From positions 162,264 through 226,263 of the forward strand of contig NZ_BMXF01000002.1 in NCBI RefSeq assembly GCF_014651615.1: a DNA stretch of 64,000 bases. The letters are read 5' to 3'. The stretch is from Persicitalea jodogahamensis. Lineage in GTDB: Bacteria; Bacteroidota; Bacteroidia; Cytophagales; Spirosomataceae. This document shows positions 9,345 through 18,397 of the stretch, piece after piece. The notes beneath the pieces were generated by a model, which saw only the letters and a program-made list of their open reading frames with translations, was not told the origin of the DNA and ran no database searches. Within the stretch, counting starts at the first letter, position 1. Every line of letters begins with the position of its first letter. The translations under genes and the position numbers were made by a program.

Positions 9345-10366
9345 CAGTCTTCCAGAATATTACTCATGAAGGTACTTTTGGTAGCAAGTGCCAATATAAT
9401 AAGGAGAACCGCCCAGTAGAGATAAACGCGATAGTAGTCCTTTACCTCCCGAAAAACGACATTCTTGAATTGAACTTTCTCCATTTTGTTGATTTGGGTA
9501 AACACCTTCACCAGAGCAGTGTTGTCGGTTGCCCTGAAATATTTTCCATCGCCAGCGGCGGCTATCTCCTGCAGCTCCCCCTCGTCCACTTGCGCGGCAG
9601 CTATCTTTAGCGTATCTCCGGTACTTGTCCGGCGGGTGTTGCCTACCGCGATGGTGTATATCTTCACGCCGAAGGCCTTGGCCAAACGAGCTGCCGTGAT
9701 GGGATCGAGGTTGCCGGAGGTATTCTCCCCGTCGCTGATCAGAATCGCCACCTTGCTTTGGCTCCTGGAATCGCGCATCCGGTTGACACCCACTGCCAGG
9801 GCGCTGCCGATGGCTGTGCCGGCGGTACGGATCATGTCGGGTTTCAGGTCTTCCAGAAATCCATACAGCAGGTCATAGTCGGTCGTGAGCGGACAAAGGG
9901 AATAGGCCTCGCCGGCAAACACAATAATCCCGATCCGATCTTGTAATCGTCCCCGGACGAAGTTACGGGCCACCTGCTTGGCTGCCGTAAGCCGGTCGGG
10001 GTTCAGGTCTTTTTCAAGCATGGAGTCCGACACGTCAACAAGCAGCATGATGTCGATTCCTTCGGAGAAACGGTCGGTACGTTCGGTGATGATCTGGGGA
10101 CGAGCCAAAGCCAGCAGAATAAACGTAAGGGCCAGGGCAATGCTGACGGGCTGTACGTAGCGCAAGCGTGTAAGCCAGTCGTTGGGTGTTTCTATGGCAT
10201 CATAGGGGATCGTCAGAAATTGCCGTGACCTGCGATGGAAAGCAGTTCGTAGCAAAAAGGCCAATGGAATAGCAGGGATGGCGTAAAGGAAGTAAGGGTG
10301 CGCCCAGTAAAAAGAGCCCAGAGCTTCCCAGCCAAACCACCGCAGCGACAACCAGTTTTCCATCAT
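9344..10366 (-). CDS. batA: BatA-like von Willebrand factor A membrane protein
   Basis: A 340-residue inner-membrane protein with two N-terminal membrane segments (about 22-40 and 73-88), a periplasmic or cytoplasmic VWA domain and one C-terminal membrane helix (YLYWAVLLIILALAT). The VWA metal-ion-dependent adhesion site is intact: DVSDS at about 111-115, with later TAGTAIGSAL and ISDGENTSG supplying the Thr and Asp. In Bacteroidota, BatA belongs to the MoxR/DUF58/Bat (aerotolerance) group, thought to act as a membrane chaperone platform; the molecular role is not settled. It sits third in the operon DUF58 - membrane protein - BatA - rnhB. BatB, which often follows BatA, is absent here. Confidence 0.88.
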   Translation of the reverse strand: MMENWLSLRWFGWEALGSFYWAHPYFLYAIPAIPLAFLLRTAFHRRSRQFLTIPYDAIETPNDWLTRLRYVQPVSIALALTFILLALARPQIITERTDRFSEGIDIMLLVDVSDSMLEKDLNPDRLTAAKQVARNFVRGRLQDRIGIIVFAGEAYSLCPLTTDYDLLYGFLEDLKPDMIRTAGTAIGSALAVGVNRMRDSRSQSKVAILISDGENTSGNLDPITAARLAKAFGVKIYTIAVGNTRRTSTGDTLKIAAAQVDEGELQEIAAAGDGKYFRATDNTALVKVFTQINKMEKVQFKNVVFREVKDYYRVYLYWAVLLIILALATKSTFMSNILED

Positions 10367-10385
10367 ACTTAATTTTTCTGTATCG

Positions 10386-11375
10386 TTAGCGGGTGGGTCG
10401 CATGATATCTAGCCTGTGCCGACGGTACACCCTTTGGGCTACATTTTTCAAAGTCTGCAGGGAAGCATCCATTTGCTGTGACTTACCTTGCCCGTAGATA
10501 ATCCGGTCGATGTCCTTCAGAGCGCCTTCAAGGGTTTCGTCCGGAATATTGTCTATGATCTCACGGGTGGTGTAGGTGGCAAATGGCTTCTTTTCCACAT
10601 CTTCCAGATATTGTTTCCAAACCACGACCGCTTTTTCAGCCTCGCTGGTGTTGTTTCGTTCACGGGCGTTGCGGTTGAAACGATTGAATGCCCGGACAAA
10701 ATCGCTGTGCTGCCTTCTAAGCAGAAAAACCCGCCACTGCCTGTCGATTTCACGGCCAAAGAACCAGTAAACCAGCAGAAAAAGCAAACCCAACGAGCCG
10801 ATAAACAACAGGAATATGGGGTAATTGAAAGTACGTTGCAACATGCCTACTTTGGTTTGATCCCGCAGTTTCAGTGTGTCGGGCCGTGTGGTCACGGGCA
10901 ACGGCGACCGCAACCACAGCGTATCAGGAGCAGCGTACACCGCTGTGCAGTCTTTGTCTGCGTACACGAATACAGGCAGGCGCAACACTTGCAGACTGGC
11001 CACGTCGAACGATACCAACCGATAGATAGTACTGTCAAGGCTACCCAGCGAGTCGGTTCTTGTTGTGAAATACTCCTGTCCGATCATCTCGAAGGGTGAA
11101 AAGTCAAAGACAGAATCAGGAAAGAAAACCTCCGTCGCCGGATCGTGGAGGAAGCTGAAGGAATAGGAAAAAGGCTTCCCCACCTCGATCGTATCTACCA
11201 GAAACTCCCCTTGCGGTCGTTTATTCGGTTTCGATGGTGCCGGCTGACCGAAGCTGGTAGACAGGATCGACAAAGAAAAGAAACCCAGAAGAAGCCCACG
11301 GCCAACATTGCGAAGCAGCCGGGGAACGCCTCCTTGCTTCGTAGAATGATCTGTAATGAGAAATCCGCTTTCCAT
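10386..11375 (-). CDS. Membrane protein of the DUF58-BatA operon
   Basis: A 329-residue protein with an N-terminal hydrophobic export signal (GLLLGFFSLSILSTSFGQ), a predicted beta-sandwich extracytoplasmic region of about 140 residues, a central transmembrane helix (FNYPIFLLFIGSLGLLFLLV) and a charged cytoplasmic tail with a helical EAEKAVVVWKQYLEDVEKKP segment. The same layout occurs in the unnamed protein found between DUF58 and VWA genes in Bacteroidota. I see it as a partner of BatA (BatD-like in position), by inference. ATG at 11375 is 6 bases after the DUF58 stop, so the genes are tightly coupled; a shorter start nearer the signal sequence cannot be excluded. Confidence 0.7.
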   Translation of the reverse strand: MESGFLITDHSTKQGGVPRLLRNVGRGLLLGFFSLSILSTSFGQPAPSKPNKRPQGEFLVDTIEVGKPFSYSFSFLHDPATEVFFPDSVFDFSPFEMIGQEYFTTRTDSLGSLDSTIYRLVSFDVASLQVLRLPVFVYADKDCTAVYAAPDTLWLRSPLPVTTRPDTLKLRDQTKVGMLQRTFNYPIFLLFIGSLGLLFLLVYWFFGREIDRQWRVFLLRRQHSDFVRAFNRFNRNARERNNTSEAEKAVVVWKQYLEDVEKKPFATYTTREIIDNIPDETLEGALKDIDRIIYGQGKSQQMDASLQTLKNVAQRVYRRHRLDIMRPTR

Positions 11376-11381
11376 TGTTCG

Positions 11382-12251
11382 CTAATTGAATCTTCTCACC
11401 CGGAACAACTTAATCAGCGCAGGGACGTAATCTTCCCCCGCGTCCAGAGAAAGGTAGTCGGCCCGATTCTGTCGGCATAACTTTTCCAGCATTTCCCGCC
11501 TTGCCTGAAACCGCTGCCGCATGGCTTCACGGTAGAGGGTAGAAGAAGCATTGACCCATTTCCTGACTTGCTTCTCAGCGTCGTAGATGGGTATTATTCC
11601 CAGCTTGGGCAGGTTGGTTTCGCGCATGTCGTGGACGTGAATCACAATGAGGTCGTGTTTGCGCGCCAGCGCTTTGAGGTTGTGTTCGTAGCCATCGTCG
11701 ATAAAATCGGAAATCATAAAAACCAAACTGCGCCTCTTCAAGACGTTTAAAGTCAGCAATATAGCTTCCGAAAGGTTGGTGCGCGGCGAACCAGGCGTCA
11801 ATTTGTACAGCTCTGATATAAAACCGTACGCATGCTTCATCCCGTCCGACGGGCGGATGTAGCGCTCCTTCTGATCTGAAAAACAAAGCAGGCCGACACG
11901 ACTGGCTTCCTCAATGGCCGAAAGCGCCAGCACGCCGCAAATCTCCTTGGCGGCGTCTATTTTCAGGCGGGTTTGGTCGCCTACTTCCTGAGAGGCGCTC
12001 ACGTCCACCACAAAAAACACGGTCTGCTCTTTTTCCTCTTTGAATATTTTGATGTAAGTACCGTGGCCTTTGGCCGAGGTGTTCCAGTCGATGGCCCGCA
12101 CGTCGTCACCGTACTGATAGAGGCGCAGGTCATCGAATTCCAGCCCCGAGCCCTTAAACACAGAATGAAAGTTGCCATGCCGCTCGCTGTTGACTGCCTT
12201 GCGGATGCGTATTTCGTACTGCCGAAGTTTGGTTAAGAAATCCTGGAACAC
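11382..12251 (-). CDS. DUF58 domain protein
   Basis: A 289-residue cytoplasmic protein. It has the defining DUF58 core: SGLEFDDLRLYQYGDDVRAI (the GxEFxxLRxYxxGDDxRxIDW pattern) followed by DWNTSAKGHGTYIKIFKEE, then a VWA-like fold with VVDVSASQEVG and MISDFIDDG. Family members form complexes with MoxR AAA+ ATPases and Bat proteins. It is the first gene of the minus-strand operon running to rnhB. Unusually, no moxR lies immediately upstream: the next gene (12453) is divergent. The shared 200-base gap should contain the promoters for both directions. Confidence 0.92.
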   Translation of the reverse strand: MFQDFLTKLRQYEIRIRKAVNSERHGNFHSVFKGSGLEFDDLRLYQYGDDVRAIDWNTSAKGHGTYIKIFKEEKEQTVFFVVDVSASQEVGDQTRLKIDAAKEICGVLALSAIEEASRVGLLCFSDQKERYIRPSDGMKHAYGFISELYKLTPGSPRTNLSEAILLTLNVLKRRSLVFMISDFIDDGYEHNLKALARKHDLIVIHVHDMRETNLPKLGIIPIYDAEKQVRKWVNASSTLYREAMRQRFQARREMLEKLCRQNRADYLSLDAGEDYVPALIKLFRVRRFN

Positions 12252-12452
12252 CTTGTAATTTTAAATGAATGACGCGGCAACCCACACCAAGAGTGAATGG
12301 AATGGCAGAGTATCTAGCACCGATATCTTGATTCCTCCTTCGGCTTTTTAGGATTTTTGTTAAAAAACCTAAAAAGGGGGCTTCTTTTGAAAGAATTGCG
12401 ACCTTTGGGGCGTTTTTGGTTGCCAGACAAATATAGAAACTTTGCTCCGACT

Positions 12453-12824
12453 ATGTCGCGTTTCACATTTAACTCCCGACCTTTTCTGATGCTGTCTCTG
12501 ATCCTGACCGGGCTTCTGGCCTGTAACGGCGAGGACAGCCCGCCGGATGATTTGATCCCTCAGGAAAAAATGGCCGAAATCCTTACGGAAATCCACATTG
12601 CCGAAGCCCGGGTGACCAACATGCAACTGCGCTCACAGGATTCTTCGATTTTGCTATACGAAAAGATGCAAAAACGTATTTGGGAGAAGAATAAAGTGGA
12701 TACATCTGTTTACCGGAAAAGCTATTCCTTTTACACTACTCACCCTGCTTTGCTGTCTGAAATTTACGAGCAGGTGGAGAAAAACATGGAAGTCCGCGAA
12801 AAAAAGAAAAACATAAAATTGTGA
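12453..12824 (+). CDS. DUF4296 lipoprotein
   Basis: A small Bacteroidota lipoprotein of 123 residues when started at ATG 12453; an in-frame extension to 12357 exists but would precede a normal signal peptide. The signal sequence MSRFTFNSRPFLMLSLILTG ends in a lipobox LLAC, so the Cys should be lipidated. The DUF4296 body is recognisable from LIPQEKMAEILTEIHIAEA and the later YEKMQKRIWEKNKVDTSVYRKSY-type helices, which in this family form a helical hairpin. Function is unknown. It is divergent from the DUF58 operon and followed by a promoter for the glycosyltransferase. Confidence 0.82.
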   Translation: MSRFTFNSRPFLMLSLILTGLLACNGEDSPPDDLIPQEKMAEILTEIHIAEARVTNMQLRSQDSSILLYEKMQKRIWEKNKVDTSVYRKSYSFYTTHPALLSEIYEQVEKNMEVREKKKNIKL

Positions 12825-12869
12825 TTTTTGATAAACGCAGGCTTTGGCTTCGTTTTTGAGAGCGATTGT

Positions 12870-12903
12870 TTTGGGCCTTGAACCGTGATTTTTGTTACTT
12901 TTG
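12870..12903 (+). promoter_or_regulatory. Candidate Bacteroidota-type promoter
   Basis: TTTG at 12870-12873 and a perfect TAnnTTTG box (TACTTTTG) at 12896-12903, 22 bases apart. The spacing is slightly longer than usual for the -33/-7 pair of Bacteroidota. It lies about 120 bases before the glycosyltransferase start at 13021. Confidence 0.4.
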
Positions 12904-13020
12904 CCCGCATTAGAACAAGACGCAGGTGATTATTTTTCCTGAAATTAAGAATTCAGCATAGCGATTTTTTTACCTCTACCATCAACTGCCGCCGCGAGGC
13001 GTCCCGAACCATCCCATACT

Positions 13021-13812
13021 TTGACTGATTCCGTAGTCATCATACCTACCTACAATGAGATTGAAAACGTCGAAGCGATCATTCGCAAGGTGTTCAGTCT
13101 CCCCAAAGCCTTTGACTTGCTCATCGTAGACGACGGCTCACCGGATGGCACAGCGCTTATTGTGAAGGAGTTGCAGGCTGAATTTCCCGGGCGGCTGCAT
13201 TTGGCCGAACGGAAGGGGAAATTAGGGTTGGGTACAGCTTACATTCATGGCTTCAAGTGGGGATTGCAAAGGCACTATCGCTATTTTTTCGAGATGGATG
13301 CCGATTTTTCTCACAATCCCGAGGATTTGGTGCGTTTGCACGAAGCTTGTGCGGTGGAGGGCAACGACATCGCCGTCGGCTCGCGGTACATTCGGGGGGT
13401 CAATGTAGTCAATTGGCCCATGCGCCGGGTGCTCATGTCGTACTTTGCGGGGCACTATGTGCGCTTCGTCACGGGTATGACAGTGATGGACCCCACCGCC
13501 GGGTTCATATGTTACAGCCGCGATGTCCTCGAAACGCTTCCCCTCGACCATATCAAGTTTGTTGGTTATGCCTTTCAAATCGAAATGAAGTTCGATGCCT
13601 GGAAGTATGGATTTAAGATCACGGAGGTGCCCATTATTTTTACTGACCGTACTTTGGGTGAATCCAAAATGTCGGCGGGAATCTTCAAGGAGGCCATCCT
13701 GGGTGTGCTGGGCCTGAAAATCGGTAGTTTTTTCAAGCGCTATGTTCGCGAAAATAAGGCGAAGAACAGCGATTCGGTTGAATCACCTTCGTCCCACGCA
13801 GCACTCGGATAA
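13021..13812 (+). CDS. Polyprenol monophosphomannose synthase-like glycosyltransferase
   Basis: A 263-residue family 2 glycosyltransferase that transfers a hexose, most likely mannose, from GDP to a polyprenyl phosphate at the cytoplasmic face of the inner membrane. Signatures: VVIIPTYNEIENVEAIIRKV at the start, the nucleotide-binding LLIVDDGSPDGTA, the catalytic FEMDADFSHNPED (DAD), VVGSRYIRGV-type loop as AVGSRYIRGVNVVNW, and KMSAGIFKEAILGVL. It lacks the two or more C-terminal membrane helices of DPM-GtrA fusions, so it is the soluble DPM1-like type. No ATG is in frame nearby; the start is TTG at 13021. Mannose-bearing lipid carriers feed protein O-mannosylation known in Bacteroidota. Confidence 0.88.
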   Translation: MTDSVVIIPTYNEIENVEAIIRKVFSLPKAFDLLIVDDGSPDGTALIVKELQAEFPGRLHLAERKGKLGLGTAYIHGFKWGLQRHYRYFFEMDADFSHNPEDLVRLHEACAVEGNDIAVGSRYIRGVNVVNWPMRRVLMSYFAGHYVRFVTGMTVMDPTAGFICYSRDVLETLPLDHIKFVGYAFQIEMKFDAWKYGFKITEVPIIFTDRTLGESKMSAGIFKEAILGVLGLKIGSFFKRYVRENKAKNSDSVESPSSHAALG

Positions 13813-14008
13813 AGCCATTCCTTCCTTTCTTCTTCCTGTAATTTTTTGCCTGAAACTACCCTTAACCACCGGGTTTCTGTCAAATCCCTTTTCTCGCTGA
13901 AGCGTAAGGAAAACGGTACAGTTATTGCTGTATGAAATCCGTCTTTTCCCGCCGGAATCACTGACTATTTTCGGCCACGGATCGATAGGTTTCAAATACA
14001 GCGTGGGC

Positions 14009-17000
14009 ATGAGAGGTAGATTTACGACAGAGCAAAGGATACACATATTATTCATTTTCCTTTTAGTGGTAGTTGGCGCTGGTTGGTTTGTCACACCAGT
14101 TCGGGCGCAGCATAGTGTCGCTTTATCCCAAAGTTTTTCCGGTCAAAAAATAGCAGACTATCAAAGCCAATACACCCGTCTGCTATCGCAGGCCCGGCAG
14201 AACGGCTGGCCGCTCCGTCTGAGTCTGGGGTACGATAAGTCTGTTTCCCTGCATCATACCGATGGCCTCGGCCAGCCCGTGTATTATACGACCCACAGCA
14301 CGCCGCTTTCGCTGGGCACCCGCACGGCCTCCATGTACGAGGGAGGTAGTTTGGGATTGAAACTGAGTGGCGGTAGTCCAGCACTGAAAGGGAAACTGGC
14401 GCTCTGGGATGGAGGCAAAGTGCGGATCGACCACCGGGAGCTGAGCGGTAAAGTCAGCCAGACCGATGCCGAGGCTCCGGTCATCAACGACCACGCCACT
14501 CACATGGCGGGTATTCTGGTGGGGCGGGGTATTCATAAACCTGCTCAGGGGATGGCGTTCGGCGGGGAATTGAAGGCGTGGGATTTCGATAACGACCTCA
14601 GTGAGGTTGCCAAAGAAGCACCCAGCCTGCTCATTTCGAATCATGCTTACGGTCCCGTAGCGGGCTGGGTGCTTGACCTCAGCAGGCCCGGCAGCTCCAA
14701 CGACCAAAAGTGGGAGTGGTGGGGAACGCCCTCGGTGGATGAGCAGCAGGACTACCGCTTTGGCTTTTATGACGACGCCGTGAGTGAAGTGGACCGCATT
14801 ACTTACAATTTTCCGTATTTTCTGATGGTGCGCTCGGCGGACAACAAGCGGGTAGAGAATGGCCCGCCGGCAGGAACCAAATACTATTTGAAAAATACGG
14901 ATACCCAAAGTACTCTACCGCGAAGCCGCAACGATGGCTACGATATTCTGCCCGGTGAGTCCAACGCCAAAAACGTACTGACCGTCGGAGCGGCCGAACT
15001 CCACGATGCTAACTACCTGGTAAGTCCGTATAGCGGTTGGGGACCGACGGACGACGGCCGTATCAAGCCAGACTTGCTGGGGCTTGGCACAGGCATACTG
15101 TCCAGCGTAGGTACCGGGAACGAAGCTTATGGGGTATTTACGGGTACTTCGATGGCGAGTGCCAATGTTTCGGGCTCTTTGCTGCTTTTGCAGGAACTCC
15201 ATCAGCAGCGCAAAGGAACATTTATGCTGGCTTCTACCCTGAAAGGACTGGTGCTGCATACGGCGGTGAAACCCGGCGGCAACATCGCCCCCAGCTATGA
15301 ATACGGCTGGGGGGTACTTGACGCCGAAGCAGCGGCAAAGGTCATTTTGAACGGTCAGGGGGAATACGTTCTGGCTGAGAACGTGCTCTCTCAGGACGAT
15401 GCCTACACCCGAAGCTTTGTGGCTTCCGGTGCCGAACCACTGGTGGTAACAATCTGCTGGACTGACCCCGAAGCAATGCCCACAGCCGTTAGCAGCCGCA
15501 ACCTGAATAATCCGGGTCCCAAGCTGGTAAATGATCTTGACGCTTTGCTCACCGAAGGATTCAACCGCTTTCAGCCATGGGTGCTTGACCCCGCTGCTCC
15601 CGGCGAGAAAGCCAAAACGGGCAATAATTTTCGGGATAACGTGGAGCAAATCTATGTCGCGAAACCTCTGAAAGGTCGTACCTACACTTTGACCATTTCG
15701 CACAAAAACAACCTGAAAAACGGCCGCCAGCCCTACGCGCTCATCGTCAGCGGACTGGAGCAGCCGGATTGTGCGCTGGCATCTACGCTCATCCCCGGCT
15801 CCGACACCACGCTCTGCGCCGGACAAACAATCAGCTTATCGGCCAACGCGGGTGTTGGGTTTACCTATGAATGGCTGCAAAACGGAAATACGATCAGGAA
15901 AGGCTCGGATCGTACGCTGGAAGTAAGCAAGCCCGGACGTTACGCTGTGCGGGTCACCTCCGTCGGCTGTAACGTACTCAGCAAACCGGTGGAGGTAAGT
16001 GGCTCTGACCTCTTTGCCGACATCGCCCAAAAGGGAAACATTCTGGTTTGCGACAACAATGGAACTGAACTGTCGGCCAACACCGGAGTTGATTACAACT
16101 ATCAATGGCTGATGGATGGTAAGCCGGTCAGCGGAGCAACGGACTCCCGATACCGGGTCACATCGACCGGCAATTACCAGGTGCGTGTTAGCCAACATTA
16201 CTGCGCCGAACTCTCCGCTCCCACGCGTGTGGATGTTGCGCCCGTAAAAGCAACGCTCACTCCCGCCGTCAGCGCGGTAATTTGTAACGATTCGCCCGCC
16301 CGGCTTACTGCCCCGCAGGAGAAGGACTATACCTATGCCTGGCTCTATGATAATTCGTCTATTCCCGCTGCTACGGGTTCGTTCTATCAAGCCGATAAGC
16401 CGGGACGCTACGCCGTGGAGATACGCAATGGCGCTTGCCGGGTCCGCTCGACGGATGTAGTTGTTCAGAAAAAGAATGTAAAGGCAGTCATCACACCGCC
16501 CATTTCGGCACTCATAGAGAAGGGCGGCAGCATTGCCCTGCAGGCCAATTACGAAATTGGCAACCGCTATGCCTGGTACCGCGAAGACAGCCTGCTGGCC
16601 GGCGAAGATGCCCCGTTACTGAAAGCCACGGAGGGCGGAAGGTATAAGGTCACCGTTAGCAATGGTGGCTGCCTGGCCGAGTCGGCGGTTATTACTCTTT
16701 GGGGGGGAGCTTCCGGGGGTGACTCACCTTATCTGATTACGGGCGTTGCTCCTTCTTCGGAACCCAATCGCCTGATTGTACTTTTTCCAAACCCTTCTCA
16801 GGAAATGGTGACGGTCACGGTTCCCATACAGGGCGTTCCTTTACATTCGCGTGCTTCGCTCTTTACTATGAAAGGAGAGCCGCTTCGCTCACAACCTTTG
16901 CTGGTCGAGGGAGATTATCTCAAAACGCAGTTCGACCTGCGTTACCTGCCCACCGGCGCCTACCTGATAAAGGTGAATCTGGAAGATAAGAGCCTGTCGG

Positions 17001-17020
17001 AAAAGTTTTTGAAATACTGA
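14009..17020 (+). CDS. T9SS-exported subtilase (S8) with Ig-like repeats
   Basis: A secreted serine protease of 1003 residues from ATG 14009 (a TTG at 13925 is in frame but gives no signal peptide). Order: signal peptide (FIFLLVVVGAGWFVTPVRAQ), S8 catalytic domain with Asp in LALWDGGKVRIDH (14408-14410), His in NDHATHMAGIL and Ser in GTSMASANVSG, then a P-domain-like beta region with VTICWTDPEAMP. Four Ig-like repeats of about 75 residues follow, each with a pattern such as YEWLQNGNTIRKGSD and a closing PGRYAVRV. A C-terminal type IX sorting domain comes last (VLFPNPSQEMVTVTV and LPTGAYLIKV). It should cross the outer membrane through the T9SS and be anchored or released. Confidence 0.94.
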   Translation: MRGRFTTEQRIHILFIFLLVVVGAGWFVTPVRAQHSVALSQSFSGQKIADYQSQYTRLLSQARQNGWPLRLSLGYDKSVSLHHTDGLGQPVYYTTHSTPLSLGTRTASMYEGGSLGLKLSGGSPALKGKLALWDGGKVRIDHRELSGKVSQTDAEAPVINDHATHMAGILVGRGIHKPAQGMAFGGELKAWDFDNDLSEVAKEAPSLLISNHAYGPVAGWVLDLSRPGSSNDQKWEWWGTPSVDEQQDYRFGFYDDAVSEVDRITYNFPYFLMVRSADNKRVENGPPAGTKYYLKNTDTQSTLPRSRNDGYDILPGESNAKNVLTVGAAELHDANYLVSPYSGWGPTDDGRIKPDLLGLGTGILSSVGTGNEAYGVFTGTSMASANVSGSLLLLQELHQQRKGTFMLASTLKGLVLHTAVKPGGNIAPSYEYGWGVLDAEAAAKVILNGQGEYVLAENVLSQDDAYTRSFVASGAEPLVVTICWTDPEAMPTAVSSRNLNNPGPKLVNDLDALLTEGFNRFQPWVLDPAAPGEKAKTGNNFRDNVEQIYVAKPLKGRTYTLTISHKNNLKNGRQPYALIVSGLEQPDCALASTLIPGSDTTLCAGQTISLSANAGVGFTYEWLQNGNTIRKGSDRTLEVSKPGRYAVRVTSVGCNVLSKPVEVSGSDLFADIAQKGNILVCDNNGTELSANTGVDYNYQWLMDGKPVSGATDSRYRVTSTGNYQVRVSQHYCAELSAPTRVDVAPVKATLTPAVSAVICNDSPARLTAPQEKDYTYAWLYDNSSIPAATGSFYQADKPGRYAVEIRNGACRVRSTDVVVQKKNVKAVITPPISALIEKGGSIALQANYEIGNRYAWYREDSLLAGEDAPLLKATEGGRYKVTVSNGGCLAESAVITLWGGASGGDSPYLITGVAPSSEPNRLIVLFPNPSQEMVTVTVPIQGVPLHSRASLFTMKGEPLRSQPLLVEGDYLKTQFDLRYLPTGAYLIKVNLEDKSLSEKFLKY

Positions 17021-17104
17021 AAAGCAAATATTTTGCATATTGGTCTGTGGCATTACGCTAAAGCTGCGGAGCCTCTTTCCAATATTTAACTATTTCCTGC
17101 TTTA

Positions 17105-18298
17105 ATGACCAGACGTGTTCTTCTAGTATCCACCCTGTTTTTTTTCTTCCATTTTGCGCAAAGCCAAACTACCCCCTGCAACTGCGCACAAGAACTTGAT
17201 TTTGTAAGTACCCAATTGCGCACTGTCCCCAGCTACAAAAGCCAGGTTAAAGATGATGGAGTGAGCGAAGCCTTGCTAAATGCCCTGAAAGTAGAGATCA
17301 AGGATGATCCAAGGGCGGAGATCAATTGCCTGTATTACGTGCAAAAGTACCTGACCATTGTGCGGGACAAGCACCTTTCTGCCTCGGCGCGGAGCGCGAC
17401 AGTAGATTTCCAGCAATATGATTATCGGATTACGGATGATCTAACTACTGTTTTGAACAAGGCAGCCGGCAAGTCGGACAGTCTCACCGGGATATACAAC
17501 CTCGACGATGTGTACAGGGTGGCGGTCGTGCCGGACGATCAGGTCGAGGGCCGCTATCTGGGGGTAGTTCTGGAATCGACCAACAGGAACTGGCAACCGA
17601 AAATGATAAAGTTCGTGCTCACCCGAACACCTGATGGGTATGATGGCCTTTTTTATGGGGGTGCCTTCGTGCCTGATTACCAACGGATTCAGCCCCGAGA
17701 GGGCAGACTCTACCCCGAACGGTGGATCAAAACCGATGCGGCGACTGATTACGCTTTCAATCCGTACCTTATGGATGAGGATCTGTTTCAGTACAGAATG
17801 CTGGACGGTGGTACGCATTACGTTCGTCTGGGTTCTTTTTCAGGACAAAACAAAAACTACGCAATGGCCAGTAAGCTGCGCGAAGAGATGGAAAGCAAAA
17901 TCCAGGTAGGGAATGTCATCGTTGACCTCAGAAACAACGGCGGCGGCGGTAGTAGAACGTCCGACTTATTTCTGGACTTCTTGAAAAAGAACAAAAAGAA
18001 TCTTCGCGTTTTCGTATTGCAGAATTATTTCTGTGGCAGCGATTGCGAGCAGTTTCTGGTCAAACTGAAATCTCAGCAATCGGTGACCGCTTTTGGCGAA
18101 AACACCCACGGGGCGATCGCCTATGGTTTCGGCAACCGGAGTACGCGGCAGGAAACTACCCCTTGCTATAAATTTACGCTCAATCTTACGGAAAAGAAGT
18201 ACGAAAAGTACCTGGACTACGAAGAAGTAGGCATTGCCCCGGATCAGTACCTGCATACCCGGAGCGATTGGATCGAACAGGTGCTCGGGAAATTGTAG
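17105..18298 (+). CDS. S41-like peptidase, exported
   Basis: A 397-residue exported protein with a signal peptide (RVLLVSTLFFFFHFAQSQ). The C-terminal half has the tail-specific protease (S41/ClpP-crotonase) fold: NVIVDLRNNGGGGSRTSD, then a strand leading to FCGSDCEQFLVKL, where the Ser of SDCE is in the position of the S41 nucleophile, and GENTHGAIAYGFG. The PDZ domain usual in CtpA-like enzymes is not seen; about 250 N-terminal residues are of unknown type, with several Cys (TPCNCAQELDF). It may therefore cleave a specific peptide substrate or be a non-classical member. It follows the subtilase by 84 bases on the same strand and ends in a shared bidirectional terminator. Confidence 0.75.
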   Translation: MTRRVLLVSTLFFFFHFAQSQTTPCNCAQELDFVSTQLRTVPSYKSQVKDDGVSEALLNALKVEIKDDPRAEINCLYYVQKYLTIVRDKHLSASARSATVDFQQYDYRITDDLTTVLNKAAGKSDSLTGIYNLDDVYRVAVVPDDQVEGRYLGVVLESTNRNWQPKMIKFVLTRTPDGYDGLFYGGAFVPDYQRIQPREGRLYPERWIKTDAATDYAFNPYLMDEDLFQYRMLDGGTHYVRLGSFSGQNKNYAMASKLREEMESKIQVGNVIVDLRNNGGGGSRTSDLFLDFLKKNKKNLRVFVLQNYFCGSDCEQFLVKLKSQQSVTAFGENTHGAIAYGFGNRSTRQETTPCYKFTLNLTEKKYEKYLDYEEVGIAPDQYLHTRSDWIEQVLGKL

Positions 18299-18334
18299 GA
18301 TGTGTTATTGTCTAAAATAGGGAATCATGCCCAC

Positions 18335-18375
18335 AAAAAACGGTCGCCCTTCATCATGAAGGGCGACCGTTTTTG
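18335..18375. terminator. Bidirectional terminator between S41 and gdh
   Basis: Near-perfect stem AAAAACGGTCGCCCTTC / GAAGGGCGACCGTTTTT with a 6-base loop. It lies between convergent genes and has A and T runs on both sides. Confidence 0.92.
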
Positions 18376-18397
18376 CAAACAGGAAACACTGTCCTGA

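Noticed and set aside
14915..15826. 303-residue minus-strand frame inside the subtilase
   Set aside because: Antisense shadow; the plus strand carries the catalytic Ser motif and domain order here.
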